Source: Chloroflexota bacterium
Lineage (GTDB): Bacteria > Chloroflexota > Limnocylindria > Limnocylindrales > CSP1-4
DNA: 14,602 nucleotides
Reading direction: 5' to 3'
NCBI GenBank assembly: GCA_021786915.1
Contig: JAJYMP010000348.1
Coordinates: 1-14,602, forward strand
Shown: positions 7,680 through 14,542 of the stretch, in pieces
How the letters are laid out: each line of letters begins with the position of its first letter
Numbering within the stretch: position 1 is the stretch's first letter
Made by a program: the position numbers and the translations under genes
The notes under the pieces: model-generated
What the model saw: only the letters and a program-made list of their open reading frames with translations
What the model was told of the DNA's origin: nothing
Databases searched by the model: none

Positions 7680-9557
7680 GTGACGCGTCTCGCCCGTTCG
7701 TCAGCGATCGCCCCGCCAGGCCGCCAGGCCAGGCTCAGCCGGCCGCGTCTCCACACACTTGCGCTGGCCGGCGGCCTGCTCACCCTCGGCCTCGGCCTGG
7801 TCGCCTGGTTCACCACCGGCGGCCCGGCGAACCCGACCGAGATCGTCGTGGTGCTGGACTTCACCATCGGCGGCACGCTCCTGACGACGGGCTCCCTGAT
7901 CGGCCGCGCCCGCGCGAAGGAGTCGCGCCTCGAGGCGCAGATCCAGGTGCTGGGCCAGGCCGCCCGCCGCATGAGCGCGGGCATCGAGCCCAGCGGAGTG
8001 GGTCTCGCGGTGGTCGAGGAGATCCGGCGGGTCATCCCGTACCACAACGCCCGTGTCTACCTCCTCGACGGCGAGGACCTCACGCCCGTGGCGTTCGAGG
8101 GGCGCTTCGGCGCGTACGAGAAGGTCGACGTCAACATCCTGCGGACGACGGTCGGCGAGGGGTTCACCGGCTGGGTCGCGAGGGAGGGAACGCCGCTCCG
8201 CGTGGACGATGCCCGGCAGGACCCGCGCGGGATGACGATCCCGGGAACCGACGACGTGGACGAGTCGATGCTCGTGGTCCCGATGCGTCACGACGACCGG
8301 ATGCTGGGCGTGATCACGCTCTCGAAGCTCGGGCTGCGCGGCTTCGACGATGACGACCTGCGGCTGCTGATGATCCTCGCCGACCAGGCCGCCACGGCGT
8401 TCGCCGGCGCGGTGCACCTCGCGGAGACCCGTCGCCTCGCCGCTGAGCTGCGCCAGTTGCTGGACATGAGCTCGGCGCTGTCGCGCTCGCTCGACCCCAA
8501 GGACGTCGCCGCCCTGATGGCCGAGCACCTCGCGCGCGCGGTGGGCGCTGAGCGCGCACAGATCAGCGACTGGGACCGCGCCGGGAGCCGCGTCCGGACC
8601 CTCGGCTGCTACCCGCAGGAGTGCCGGGAGTCGATCGCCGACTTCTACTCGCTCGCCGACTACCCGCTCACGGCGCGCGTGCTCGCGGACGGCGTGATCG
8701 CGATGGTCGACGCGGAGGATCCGGACACCGACCAGGCCGAGGCCGCGGAGCTCCGGCTCGAGGGGATGCGGGGGCTGATCATGCTGCCCCTGGTCGCGAA
8801 GGGCGAGGCGATCGGCGTGGTGGAGATCACCTCGTCCGGCCGCCCGACGGACGATCCCGGCAAGATCACCCTCGCCCGCACGATGGCCCACGAGGCGGCC
8901 ATGGCGCTCGAGAACGCCCGCGTGTACGAGGCGGCCCGCAACCTCGCCGACCGCGATCCGCTGACCGGCTTCTTCAACCACCGATACCTCCACGAACGAC
9001 TGTCCGAAGAGGTGGTGCGGGCGGTACGCACGCGCCGCCCCGTGTCCGTCGTCATGCTCGACGTCGACGACTTCAAGCTCGTCAACGACACCCTCGGGCA
9101 CGTCTACGGCGACCGAGTCCTGGTCTACGTCGCGGAGACGATCAGGGCGAGCCTCCGGGGGAGCGATGTGGCGGCCCGGTACGGCGGCGACGAGTTCGCC
9201 CTCATCCTCCCGGAGACCACGGCGCACCAGGCTGCTGGCGTGGCGGAGCGGATCCTTGCCGCCTTCCACGCCCACCCGTTCACTGCCGATGGCCGGACGC
9301 CGCTTCCGGTTGGCCTCTCGATCGGGATCGCCACCCACCCGGGCGACGGCACGATGGCCACCGAGCTCATCGCCTCGGCTGACGCCGGACTCTACGCGGC
9401 GAAGGCGGAGGGCGGCAGCAGGGTGCGCGCAGGGCTGCTCGGCCGGCAGACCGAAGACGTCGCCGAGCCGTCCGTGAGCCACGCATTCTCGGGCCGTCAC
9501 TGGATCCCCTCGCTTCGGGCGCTCGTCGGCGGTGGGGGCGGGTCGGGAGGGGTCTGA
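7680..9557 (+). CDS. Membrane-anchored GAF-GAF-GGDEF diguanylate cyclase
   Basis: This 625-residue protein makes c-di-GMP from two GTP. Two hydrophobic segments (about 25-44 and 54-75) anchor it. A short helical linker leads to a first GAF domain (about 100-245), with VGEGFTGWVAREGTPLRVDDA (158-178) in two typical pieces, and a second GAF domain (about 265-412). The GGDEF domain spans 425-580: DPLTGFFNHRYL (426-437), the metal-binding LDVDDFK (460-466), the active-site GGDEF at 502-506, and the RxxD inhibitory site RGSD at 493-496. Intact motifs indicate an active, feedback-inhibited cyclase; the GAF ligand is unknown. The frame continues back into the previous gene to 7419; GTG at 7680 is chosen because it follows that gene's end and precedes the basic, membrane-entering N-terminus. 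The C-terminal Gly-rich tail is odd. Confidence 0.9.
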   Translation: MTRLARSSAIAPPGRQARLSRPRLHTLALAGGLLTLGLGLVAWFTTGGPANPTEIVVVLDFTIGGTLLTTGSLIGRARAKESRLEAQIQVLGQAARRMSAGIEPSGVGLAVVEEIRRVIPYHNARVYLLDGEDLTPVAFEGRFGAYEKVDVNILRTTVGEGFTGWVAREGTPLRVDDARQDPRGMTIPGTDDVDESMLVVPMRHDDRMLGVITLSKLGLRGFDDDDLRLLMILADQAATAFAGAVHLAETRRLAAELRQLLDMSSALSRSLDPKDVAALMAEHLARAVGAERAQISDWDRAGSRVRTLGCYPQECRESIADFYSLADYPLTARVLADGVIAMVDAEDPDTDQAEAAELRLEGMRGLIMLPLVAKGEAIGVVEITSSGRPTDDPGKITLARTMAHEAAMALENARVYEAARNLADRDPLTGFFNHRYLHERLSEEVVRAVRTRRPVSVVMLDVDDFKLVNDTLGHVYGDRVLVYVAETIRASLRGSDVAARYGGDEFALILPETTAHQAAGVAERILAAFHAHPFTADGRTPLPVGLSIGIATHPGDGTMATELIASADAGLYAAKAEGGSRVRAGLLGRQTEDVAEPSVSHAFSGRHWIPSLRALVGGGGGSGGV

Positions 9558-9585
9558 CCCAGTACCAAAGTACCGTCCGCCCGGC

Positions 9586-9628
9586 GCCATCGGTACCACG
9601 GGGACCGCTTGCCGCAAGCCACACGTGG
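9586..9628 (+). promoter_or_regulatory. Shared upstream element of the second diguanylate cyclase gene
   Basis: In the 115-base gap, GCCATCG (9586-9592) runs directly into GGTACC (9592-9597, sharing one G), giving a -10-like TACCAC. AGCCACACGTGG follows at 9617-9628. The gap between GGTACC and the 12-mer is 19 bases here and 17 before the first cyclase gene. Further -10-like TACC strings occur at 9573 and 9581. A small CTTG/CAAG inverted repeat sits just before the 12-mer. Promoter activity is not certain. Confidence 0.4.
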
Positions 9629-9660
9629 CCCCATCCTTGTTGTCCAAGGTGAGCGCACGG

Positions 9661-9666
9661 GGAGAG
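9661..9666 (+). promoter_or_regulatory. Ribosome binding site GGAGAG
   Basis: GGAGAG (preceded by GG) ends six bases before ATG 9673 and is the best Shine-Dalgarno in the window. It selects that ATG over the in-frame upstream GTG at 9649 and the start at 9532 inside the previous gene. Confidence 0.65.
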
Positions 9667-9672
9667 CTCGAC

Positions 9673-11085
9673 ATGACGGGTGGGCCGCGCAGGTTCCTGC
9701 GGGCCCTGTCCCGCCGACCCGCCCCGTTGCTGCTCGCGGCCATGGCCGCTGTGGAGCTCGTCCGCCTGATCCTCGACAGGCAGCCGGTCGACGCCATCCT
9801 GCTCGTTCTGCTCGTCGCGGCCGGCTTCGTGGTCGCCCGCGACAACGACGAGGCGGCCTTCGCGGACGGCGCCCGCGAGACCGAGGCCGAGAGCTTCGCA
9901 CGCATCCTGCGTGGCCTGTCGCGCTCGGTGTCGCCTGACGCCATCGTCGCCGCGATCGTCGAGGAGCTGGGCGCGGGCACCGGCGCGGACCACGTGAGCG
10001 TCGTGCGGCGGCGGCCCGATTCGCGGCACCTCGAGGCGGTGCTGTCCCCGACCCGCGTCGGCGCACCCGCGTCGCGGACGTACCTGCCGCTCTCGATCCT
10101 GGAGGACCCGGCCGTCGAGGCGGCCGCCGTCGAGATGTCGATCCTGGGCGCCCAGGGTCGCCGGTACGCAGCGGTGCCGATCGAGCCCGACTTCGACAGC
10201 GACCCGGACCTCGTCCCATTGGGCCTCGCCCTGCCGCGGCCGGCCCTGGCGGCGGTCGGCCCGCGGGACGGCGGTGGCTTCCCCGGCGCCAGCGTGGCGG
10301 ACGTCGTGCCGTCGGTTCCCGCTCGGCGGTCGACGGGGATCGGCCATGCGGCCCCGATTCGCGCCGGGGCCGAGCAGCGGATCGCCGACCGGATCGCCGA
10401 CCGCCTGCGCGACGAGTACGGGCTTCGCAACGTCCTCGCGGCGCCCCTGCGGGTGGACGGCCGCGTGGAGGGCGCCATCGTGCTCTCGCGGCGCACCCGG
10501 GAGCCCTGGACGCCCCGGGCGCGTCGCCTGCTGACGGCCGCCGCGTTCGAGACCTCGGCCGCGCTGTCCCGGCTCTACACGCTCCGCGACGCCGAGACAC
10601 GCGCCGCGACGGACGCGCTGACCGGCCTGCCCAACCGCCGCTACTTCGACGAGTACCTGGGCCTGCTGGCCCGCCGCCGCCGCGCCGACGACCGCGTCGG
10701 CGTGCTGATGATCGACATCGACCGCTTCAAGCGGCTCAACGACACCTACGGCCACGCCGTCGGCGACCACGTCCTGCGCGAGGTCGCGCAGGCGATCGCC
10801 GGGGCGGTCCGCGAGGGCGACGTGCCCGCGAGGTTCGGCGGCGAGGAGTTCGTCGTGCTGCTCCGGAACCCGGGGTCGCGGGTGGCGATCGAGGTGGGGG
10901 AGCGCGTCCGGCGCGCGGTCGCGGACCTCGACCTGCGGCGGTTCGGGGTGGCGAAGGTGTCGGTGTCGGTGGGCGTGGCCGTCGCGGACCAGCCCGAGAC
11001 CGAGCTCGACGAGGTGATCGACGAGGCGGACCGCGCCCTGTACCGCGCCAAGCAGGGCGGCCGGGACCGCGTGGTGGCCGTCTAG
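9673..11085 (+). CDS. Membrane-anchored diguanylate cyclase with GAF-like sensor (GGEEF)
   Basis: A 470-residue protein. Two hydrophobic stretches (about 17-33 and 40-55) form a short membrane anchor. Residues about 75-305 look like a divergent GAF sensor: the start (ARILRGLSRSVSPDAIVAAI, 77-96) and the end (NVLAAPLRVDGRVEGAIVLS, 253-272) fit GAF. The middle (about 125-240) is longer than usual, Pro/Gly/Arg-rich and resembles nothing I know. The cyclase domain (about 310-470) has DALTGLPNRRYF (314-325), the metal-binding IDIDRFK (347-353), GGEEF at 389-393 and the inhibitory RxxD as REGD (380-383), so it should be active and product-inhibited. It has its own ribosome site and an upstream element like that of the preceding cyclase gene. 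A weak GCCTG/CAGGC hairpin follows the stop at 11086-11101 but lacks a T-run. Confidence 0.88.
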   Translation: MTGGPRRFLRALSRRPAPLLLAAMAAVELVRLILDRQPVDAILLVLLVAAGFVVARDNDEAAFADGARETEAESFARILRGLSRSVSPDAIVAAIVEELGAGTGADHVSVVRRRPDSRHLEAVLSPTRVGAPASRTYLPLSILEDPAVEAAAVEMSILGAQGRRYAAVPIEPDFDSDPDLVPLGLALPRPALAAVGPRDGGGFPGASVADVVPSVPARRSTGIGHAAPIRAGAEQRIADRIADRLRDEYGLRNVLAAPLRVDGRVEGAIVLSRRTREPWTPRARRLLTAAAFETSAALSRLYTLRDAETRAATDALTGLPNRRYFDEYLGLLARRRRADDRVGVLMIDIDRFKRLNDTYGHAVGDHVLREVAQAIAGAVREGDVPARFGGEEFVVLLRNPGSRVAIEVGERVRRAVADLDLRRFGVAKVSVSVGVAVADQPETELDEVIDEADRALYRAKQGGRDRVVAV

Positions 11086-11226
11086 GCCTGCGCGTTCAGG
11101 CGTCAGCGTCCCGCGGGGGTGGACGTCAGAACCGCCGGAGCGGGCGCCCGCCGCTGGCAGCACCCGCCCGGAGCGAAGGCCCGCCGCCGAGCCGGTGCCT
11201 CCGTGGGAGCCGCCGGGCGACGCGGC

Positions 11227-11232
11227 TACCAT
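11227..11232 (+). promoter_or_regulatory. -10 box TACCAT of a probable leaderless polX promoter
   Basis: TACCAT ends seven bases before the GTG at 11240, the distance expected if transcription starts at or beside the start codon. No Shine-Dalgarno precedes the gene, which agrees with a leaderless mRNA. No consensus -35 is visible 17 bases upstream (TGGGAG). Confidence 0.45.
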
Positions 11233-11239
11233 GATCGAC

Positions 11240-13066
11240 GTGCCCGATGACGCCGCCCGCAAGCCGCCCACCAACGCCGAGCTGGCGCGCGTCTTCCACG
11301 AGATCGGCGACCTGCTCGAGGTCCGCGGCGAGGTCGTGTTCAAGACCGTCGCCTACCACCGCGCGGCCGACGCGATCGAGCGGGCGCCCTTCCGCGTGGC
11401 CGAGGCATACGCCGGCGGGGACCGCCGCCCGATCGCGGGCGTGGGCTCGGCGATCGGCGACAAGATCGCCGAGCTCGCGGCCACCGGCCGCATGGCGTTC
11501 TACGAGCGGCTGCGGGCCGAGATGCCGGCAACGCTCGTGGACCTGCTCCAGATCCCGGGCGTCGGCCCCAAGACCGTGGCGCTCGTCTGGAAGGGCCTCG
11601 GCGTCGTGGACGTGGCGGGCCTCCGCGCGGCGGCCGAGGCGGGGCGGCTGCGCGGGCTCAAGGGCGTGTCGGCCACCACCGAGCAGCGGATCCTCGAGGG
11701 GATCGCCGGGCTCTCGGCGCGCTCGGAGCGGATGCACATCGATGACGCTCAGTCCATCTCGGACGGGCTGGTGGCGCAGCTCGCGGACGTGCCCGGCGTC
11801 CGGCGCATCGTGCAGGCGGGCTCGCTCCGCCGCCGGCGCGAGTCGGTGGGCGACCTCGACCTGCTGGTCGAGGCCGATGACGCCGATGCGGTCGTGGAGC
11901 GGTTCACCTCGCTCCCGGCCGTCGACCGCGTGCTGGGGGCGGGGCACGCGAAGGCGGCGGTCGTCATCGCGGGCGGGCCGCAGGTGGACCTGATGGTCAT
12001 GCCGCCGGGCGAGGCGGGCACGTACCTCGTCCACTTCACTGGCTCCGCGGCCCACAACGTGGCGCTGCGGGGGATCGCGAGGGACATGGGCTGGAGCCTG
12101 TCGGAGAAGGGGTTCCTGCGACTGGGCGAGGACGGCGAGCCCTTGACCGGCGACGCCGCCGAGCTGCGCACGTTCCCCGACGAGGCCGGCGTGTACGCCT
12201 TCCTGGGCCTCGACCTCGTGCCGCCGGAGCTGCGCGAGGACCGCGGCGAGATCCAGGCGGCCCGCGAGCGGCGCCTCCCCTCGCTGATCACGCCGGCCGA
12301 CCTGCGGGGGGACCTGCACTCGCACTCCGACTGGAGCGACGGCACCCACTCGATCGAGGTCATGGCCGAGGCAGCCCGACGCCGCGGGCACGCCTATCAG
12401 GTGCTCACCGACCACACGCAGAGCCTCGGCATCGCGCACGGGCTGGAGCCGGAGCGCGTGGAGCAGCAGCGCACGATCATCGCCGAGCTCAACGCGAGGT
12501 TCGCCGCCGAGGACGCGGCTGGCGCCACCCCGCCGGGCGCGGTCCCGGGCTTTCGGCTCCTCCACGGCTGCGAGCTCGAGGTGCGCGCTGACGCGACGCT
12601 GGACTACCCCGACGAGGTGCTCGCCCGCTTCGACCTGGTGGTGGCGTCGGTCCACGTCTCCCGGCGCCAGACGCGCGAGGAGCTCACGCGGAGGACCCTG
12701 GCCGCGATCCGCAGCCCGCACGTGGACGTGATCGCCCACCCGTCGGGCCGCATGATCGGGGGCCGCGACGACCTCGACCTGGACTGGGACGCGGTCTACG
12801 CGGCGGCGGCCGAGACCGGCACCACGCTCGAGATGAACGGGTCGCCGCCCCGCCTGGACCTCTCCGCGGAGCGCGCTCGGCGGGCAGTCGAGGCGGGCTG
12901 CCTGCTGGCCATCGATTCGGATGCGCACCGGACCGAGGAGCTCGACTTCCTGCGCTGGGGCGTGGACCAGGCCCGCCGCGCCTGGGTGGAGCCCCGCCAC
13001 GTGCTCAACACGCGGACGCTCGAGGAGCTCCTCGCCTGGGTCGCCGCCAAGCCGTCGCGCGTCTAG
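11240..13066 (+). CDS. polX: DNA polymerase X with PHP exonuclease domain
   Basis: 608 residues from GTG 11240. Bacterial PolX fills small gaps in base-excision and break repair in the cytoplasm, and its PHP domain gives 3'-5' exonuclease and related end-processing activities. Order of parts: an 8-kDa-like helical domain (about 11-95, with HhH-like GVGSAIGDKI at 67-76), the second HhH IPGVGPKT (105-112), palm motif AGSLRRRRESVGDLDLLV (193-210) with metal ligands D205 and D207, and the third carboxylate D250 in QVDLMV. The PHP domain runs from about 355: DLHSHSDWSDG (358-368), DHT (391-393), E445, H472, H500 and IDSDAH (558-563). All expected ligands appear present. Length is close to Bacillus PolX (about 570). 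ATG 11231 and a start at 11195 are in-frame alternatives; 11240 is chosen for its distance from TACCAT. Confidence 0.93.
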   Translation: MPDDAARKPPTNAELARVFHEIGDLLEVRGEVVFKTVAYHRAADAIERAPFRVAEAYAGGDRRPIAGVGSAIGDKIAELAATGRMAFYERLRAEMPATLVDLLQIPGVGPKTVALVWKGLGVVDVAGLRAAAEAGRLRGLKGVSATTEQRILEGIAGLSARSERMHIDDAQSISDGLVAQLADVPGVRRIVQAGSLRRRRESVGDLDLLVEADDADAVVERFTSLPAVDRVLGAGHAKAAVVIAGGPQVDLMVMPPGEAGTYLVHFTGSAAHNVALRGIARDMGWSLSEKGFLRLGEDGEPLTGDAAELRTFPDEAGVYAFLGLDLVPPELREDRGEIQAARERRLPSLITPADLRGDLHSHSDWSDGTHSIEVMAEAARRRGHAYQVLTDHTQSLGIAHGLEPERVEQQRTIIAELNARFAAEDAAGATPPGAVPGFRLLHGCELEVRADATLDYPDEVLARFDLVVASVHVSRRQTREELTRRTLAAIRSPHVDVIAHPSGRMIGGRDDLDLDWDAVYAAAAETGTTLEMNGSPPRLDLSAERARRAVEAGCLLAIDSDAHRTEELDFLRWGVDQARRAWVEPRHVLNTRTLEELLAWVAAKPSRV

Positions 13067-13277
13067 TTGTCCCGATCCGCTGGTCCCTCGCCGGCTGAGT
13101 CGCGTCGGGTTCAGGAGCGCCTCCCGCGCGCACGGGCCGCGCCGCGGGCCCCCGGTTCTGGTCGGCGTCCGCGCACGGCGCAGCGCGAGGCGACCCCAGC
13201 GCGACTCGGCCGCCGGCACGCGGCGAGGGTCCCGGGCGGCAGCCAGCGGGCGACCTCCGGAGCGCGGCGTGCCGTCC

Positions 13278-13441
13278 GTGGCGTGACATGCCATGCATTC
13301 GAGCCCGGCCCGTCGATTCGTCGCCTCCCATGCCACGAACCGACCAGCTCCGCCGCCTCGATCGCCTCCTCGTGGTCGACTCGTGGCCTCCCATGCCACG
13401 ATCCGACCGGCCCGCGCGGTTTCCATGGCATGCGATGCCAT
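13278..13441. repeat. Four phased TGGC-N7-GCCA palindromes
   Basis: Site 1 (13279-13293) has TGGCGT/ATGCCA arms with one G-T pair. Site 2 (13318-13338) and site 3 (13381-13401) are near-identical direct copies with the same 7-base centre CTCCCAT; site 3 has perfect arms TCGTGGC/GCCACGA and site 2 one mismatch. Site 4 (13425-13441) has perfect arms ATGGCAT/ATGCCAT around GCG. Sites 2 and 3 extend to about 35-bp imperfect palindromes through flanking GTCG/CGAC bases (13311-13345 and 13374-13408). Centres lie at 13286, 13328, 13391 and 13433, so spacings are 42, 63 and 42 bp. CGATCG (13359-13364) sits near the midpoint. Candidate operator array or palindromic repeat element. Confidence 0.7.
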
Positions 13442-13483
13442 TCTCGGGCACGCGGGCAGCCGCCCTCGGGCACGAGCAGAGCC

Positions 13484-13510
13484 CCAGCGACGCGGCAGCC
13501 GCGTCGCTGG
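13484..13510. repeat. Perfect 12-bp hairpin with 3-base loop
   Basis: CCAGCGACGCGG (13484-13495) and its exact reverse complement (13499-13510) flank CAG. As RNA it would be very stable. It has no T-run on either side, so a classical intrinsic terminator is not supported; it may be a terminator of another type, an RNA stem or part of the palindrome cluster beside it. Confidence 0.6.
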
Positions 13511-13642
13511 CGTCGGCGAGGCGGCCGCCGCGAAGAGGCGTAGCGGCCGGCGGCCATCGCGCATGCAACCGACCCGCGCGCCGGGTCGCACCTTCGACAC
13601 CGGGTGGCACAGCCGGTCCATCGCGCACGAGGGCCCAGTCGG

Positions 13643-13664
13643 CGGGACGCCGGTCCCGTACCAT
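13643..13664 (+). promoter_or_regulatory. Leaderless-type -10 box with abutting inverted repeat
   Basis: TACCAT (13659-13664) ends eight bases before ATG 13673, as for a leaderless transcript, and no ribosome site precedes the gene. Directly upstream is the inverted repeat CGGGAC-N4-GTCCCG (13643-13658), whose last base abuts the -10 box. It occupies the spacer between -35 and -10, where a repressor would block transcription. A consensus -35 is not seen. Confidence 0.45.
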
Positions 13665-13672
13665 CGCGCCGA

Positions 13673-14497
13673 ATGCCTGCCCTCGAACCTACCCCGTCGT
13701 CCGCGCGCCGCGAGCTCGTCCTCGTCGCGACGCTCCTGGTCGGCCTGTCCGCGCTCGTGGACCCGGCGGACGCGTTCGTGCTGGCGGGCCTCCTGCCCAT
13801 CGCCGTCCTGCTGGCGGGCCTCGGCGTCCTGCGGGCGGCAGGGGCGCCATCGCGCCCGTACGAGGCGCTGCTGCTCCCGGCGGTCCTGAGCGGCGGCGCG
13901 GCGGCCGCGCTCCACCTCGTCCCTGCCGGACCGTGGCTGCTCGTCGCGGCGGCAGCCTTCGCGATCGTGCTCGACCGCGTCCTCGGGCTGGAGTCGCGGA
14001 TCGTGCTCCAGGTGAGCGGTGCGTCCGAGTCGGACCGCTCGCAGGTGCTCGCGGCGGCAGTGGTCACCGCCTTCCTCGCGTTCACGGGGGTCGCCGCGCT
14101 CATTCCCGGCGGCATGCCCGAGCCGGCCGGGTCGCCGGTCGCGGGCACCAGCACCATGACCCAGGGCTGGCTGGCGGTGCTCGCGCTCGCCGACGCGGTG
14201 GCGGCGCTGGTGATCGGCTGGCGGATCTCCGCGCTGCGGTTCGGCGCGGTGTCGCGGATCGCCCGCTCCGCGCTGACCTACGCGCTGATCGCCGCCATCT
14301 CCGCCGGGCTGATCAGGGCTATCGACCTGCCGCGCCTCGTGGGGCCGGCCGTCCTGACGCTGGTGTTCTACCTGTGGGACGCGCAGCACGCCTCGGCGCC
14401 GGCCCGCCGCCAGGAGCGGCGCTTCATGTGGGAGATGCTGCTGCTGGCCGGGCTCGCGGTCCTCGTGGTGACCTGGAACGCGCGGGTGCCCTCCTGA
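13673..14497 (+). CDS. Predicted multi-pass membrane protein, unknown function
   Basis: This 274-residue protein is Ala/Leu/Val-rich with about nine hydrophobic stretches (roughly 15-29, 34-54, 65-83, 88-103, 125-145, 164-183, 199-217, 221-236 and 252-267). A loop at 146-163 is Pro/Gly-rich and the segment 241-251 (SAPARRQERRF) is strongly basic, probably cytoplasmic. I recognise no family motif, cofactor site or catalytic residue pattern. ATG 13673 is preferred over the earlier in-frame start at 13604 because it follows TACCAT by eight bases and the added residues would be Arg-rich filler. The gene is separated from polX by the palindrome-rich gap and seems to be its own transcription unit. 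Confidence 0.7.
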   Translation: MPALEPTPSSARRELVLVATLLVGLSALVDPADAFVLAGLLPIAVLLAGLGVLRAAGAPSRPYEALLLPAVLSGGAAAALHLVPAGPWLLVAAAAFAIVLDRVLGLESRIVLQVSGASESDRSQVLAAAVVTAFLAFTGVAALIPGGMPEPAGSPVAGTSTMTQGWLAVLALADAVAALVIGWRISALRFGAVSRIARSALTYALIAAISAGLIRAIDLPRLVGPAVLTLVFYLWDAQHASAPARRQERRFMWEMLLLAGLAVLVVTWNARVPS

Positions 14498-14510
14498 CCG
14501 GCGCCGTCGT

Positions 14511-14539
14511 TTGACGCGACGCCCGGCGGGTGCTAGAAA
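14511..14539 (+). promoter_or_regulatory. Sigma70-like promoter reading out of the window
   Basis: TTGACG (14511-14516), a 17-base spacer and TAGAAA (14534-14539) with an extended -10 TG at 14531-14532 form the closest match to the sigma70 consensus in the window. Transcription would start near 14543-14547. What it drives lies mostly or wholly beyond the right edge. Confidence 0.55.
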
Positions 14540-14542
14540 CGC

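Larger units (their letters stand above)
13067..13672 (+). other. 606-base non-coding, palindrome-rich gap
   Basis: No reading frame here looks like protein: the long frames on both strands are Arg/Pro/Gly-rich and are by-products of high GC. The first 200 bases are plain GC-rich DNA with one strong GC hairpin near 13134-13151. From 13278 on, the gap holds a run of inverted repeats: four TGGC-N7-GCCA sites, a perfect 12-bp hairpin (13484-13510), an 8-bp-arm repeat (13523-13530 with 13548-13555) and a 7-bp-arm repeat CGACCCG/CGGGTCG (13570-13588). The promoter of the next gene follows. It could be a regulatory array, a structured RNA or a small palindromic repeat element. Confidence 0.6.

Noticed and set aside
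7629..7680. A c-di-GMP riboswitch (GEMM) before the first diguanylate cyclase gene
   Set aside because: The hairpin and the CCACACGTGG string lack the conserved GEMM core and tetraloop-receptor sequences; only a simple stem is visible.
11086..11151. Intrinsic terminators after the second cyclase gene (GCCTG/CAGGC hairpin and a GCGGGCGCCCGC palindrome)
   Set aside because: The stems are short or lack a loop and no T-run follows, so they cannot be called terminators.
7701..11343. Long minus-strand frames (931 and 658 residues) over the two diguanylate cyclase genes
   Set aside because: These are shadow frames of GGDEF genes with intact motifs; their composition is not protein-like.
13134..13151. 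Terminator hairpin after polX
   Set aside because: A GC-rich stem can form, but it has a bulge, lies about 70 bases past the stop and has no T-run; it may be chance in GC-rich DNA.
13278..13441. A CRISPR array
   Set aside because: Only two near-identical copies exist, spacing is uneven (42/63/42), the units are palindromes without unique spacers, and no cas gene is nearby.
13005..13664. Minus-strand frames with repeated GMGGHES/GMGGDES or VAWEAT-like peptides over the palindrome array
   Set aside because: The repetition comes from the repeated DNA palindromes and appears in all frames; no frame shows codon bias or a credible start, so a repeat protein is not supported.
11126..14389. A 1087-residue open frame on the minus strand across polX, the gap and the membrane protein gene
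   Set aside because: It is a by-product of high GC and of polX codon bias: Arg/Gly/Ala/His-rich, with no domain, and it covers well-supported genes on the other strand.
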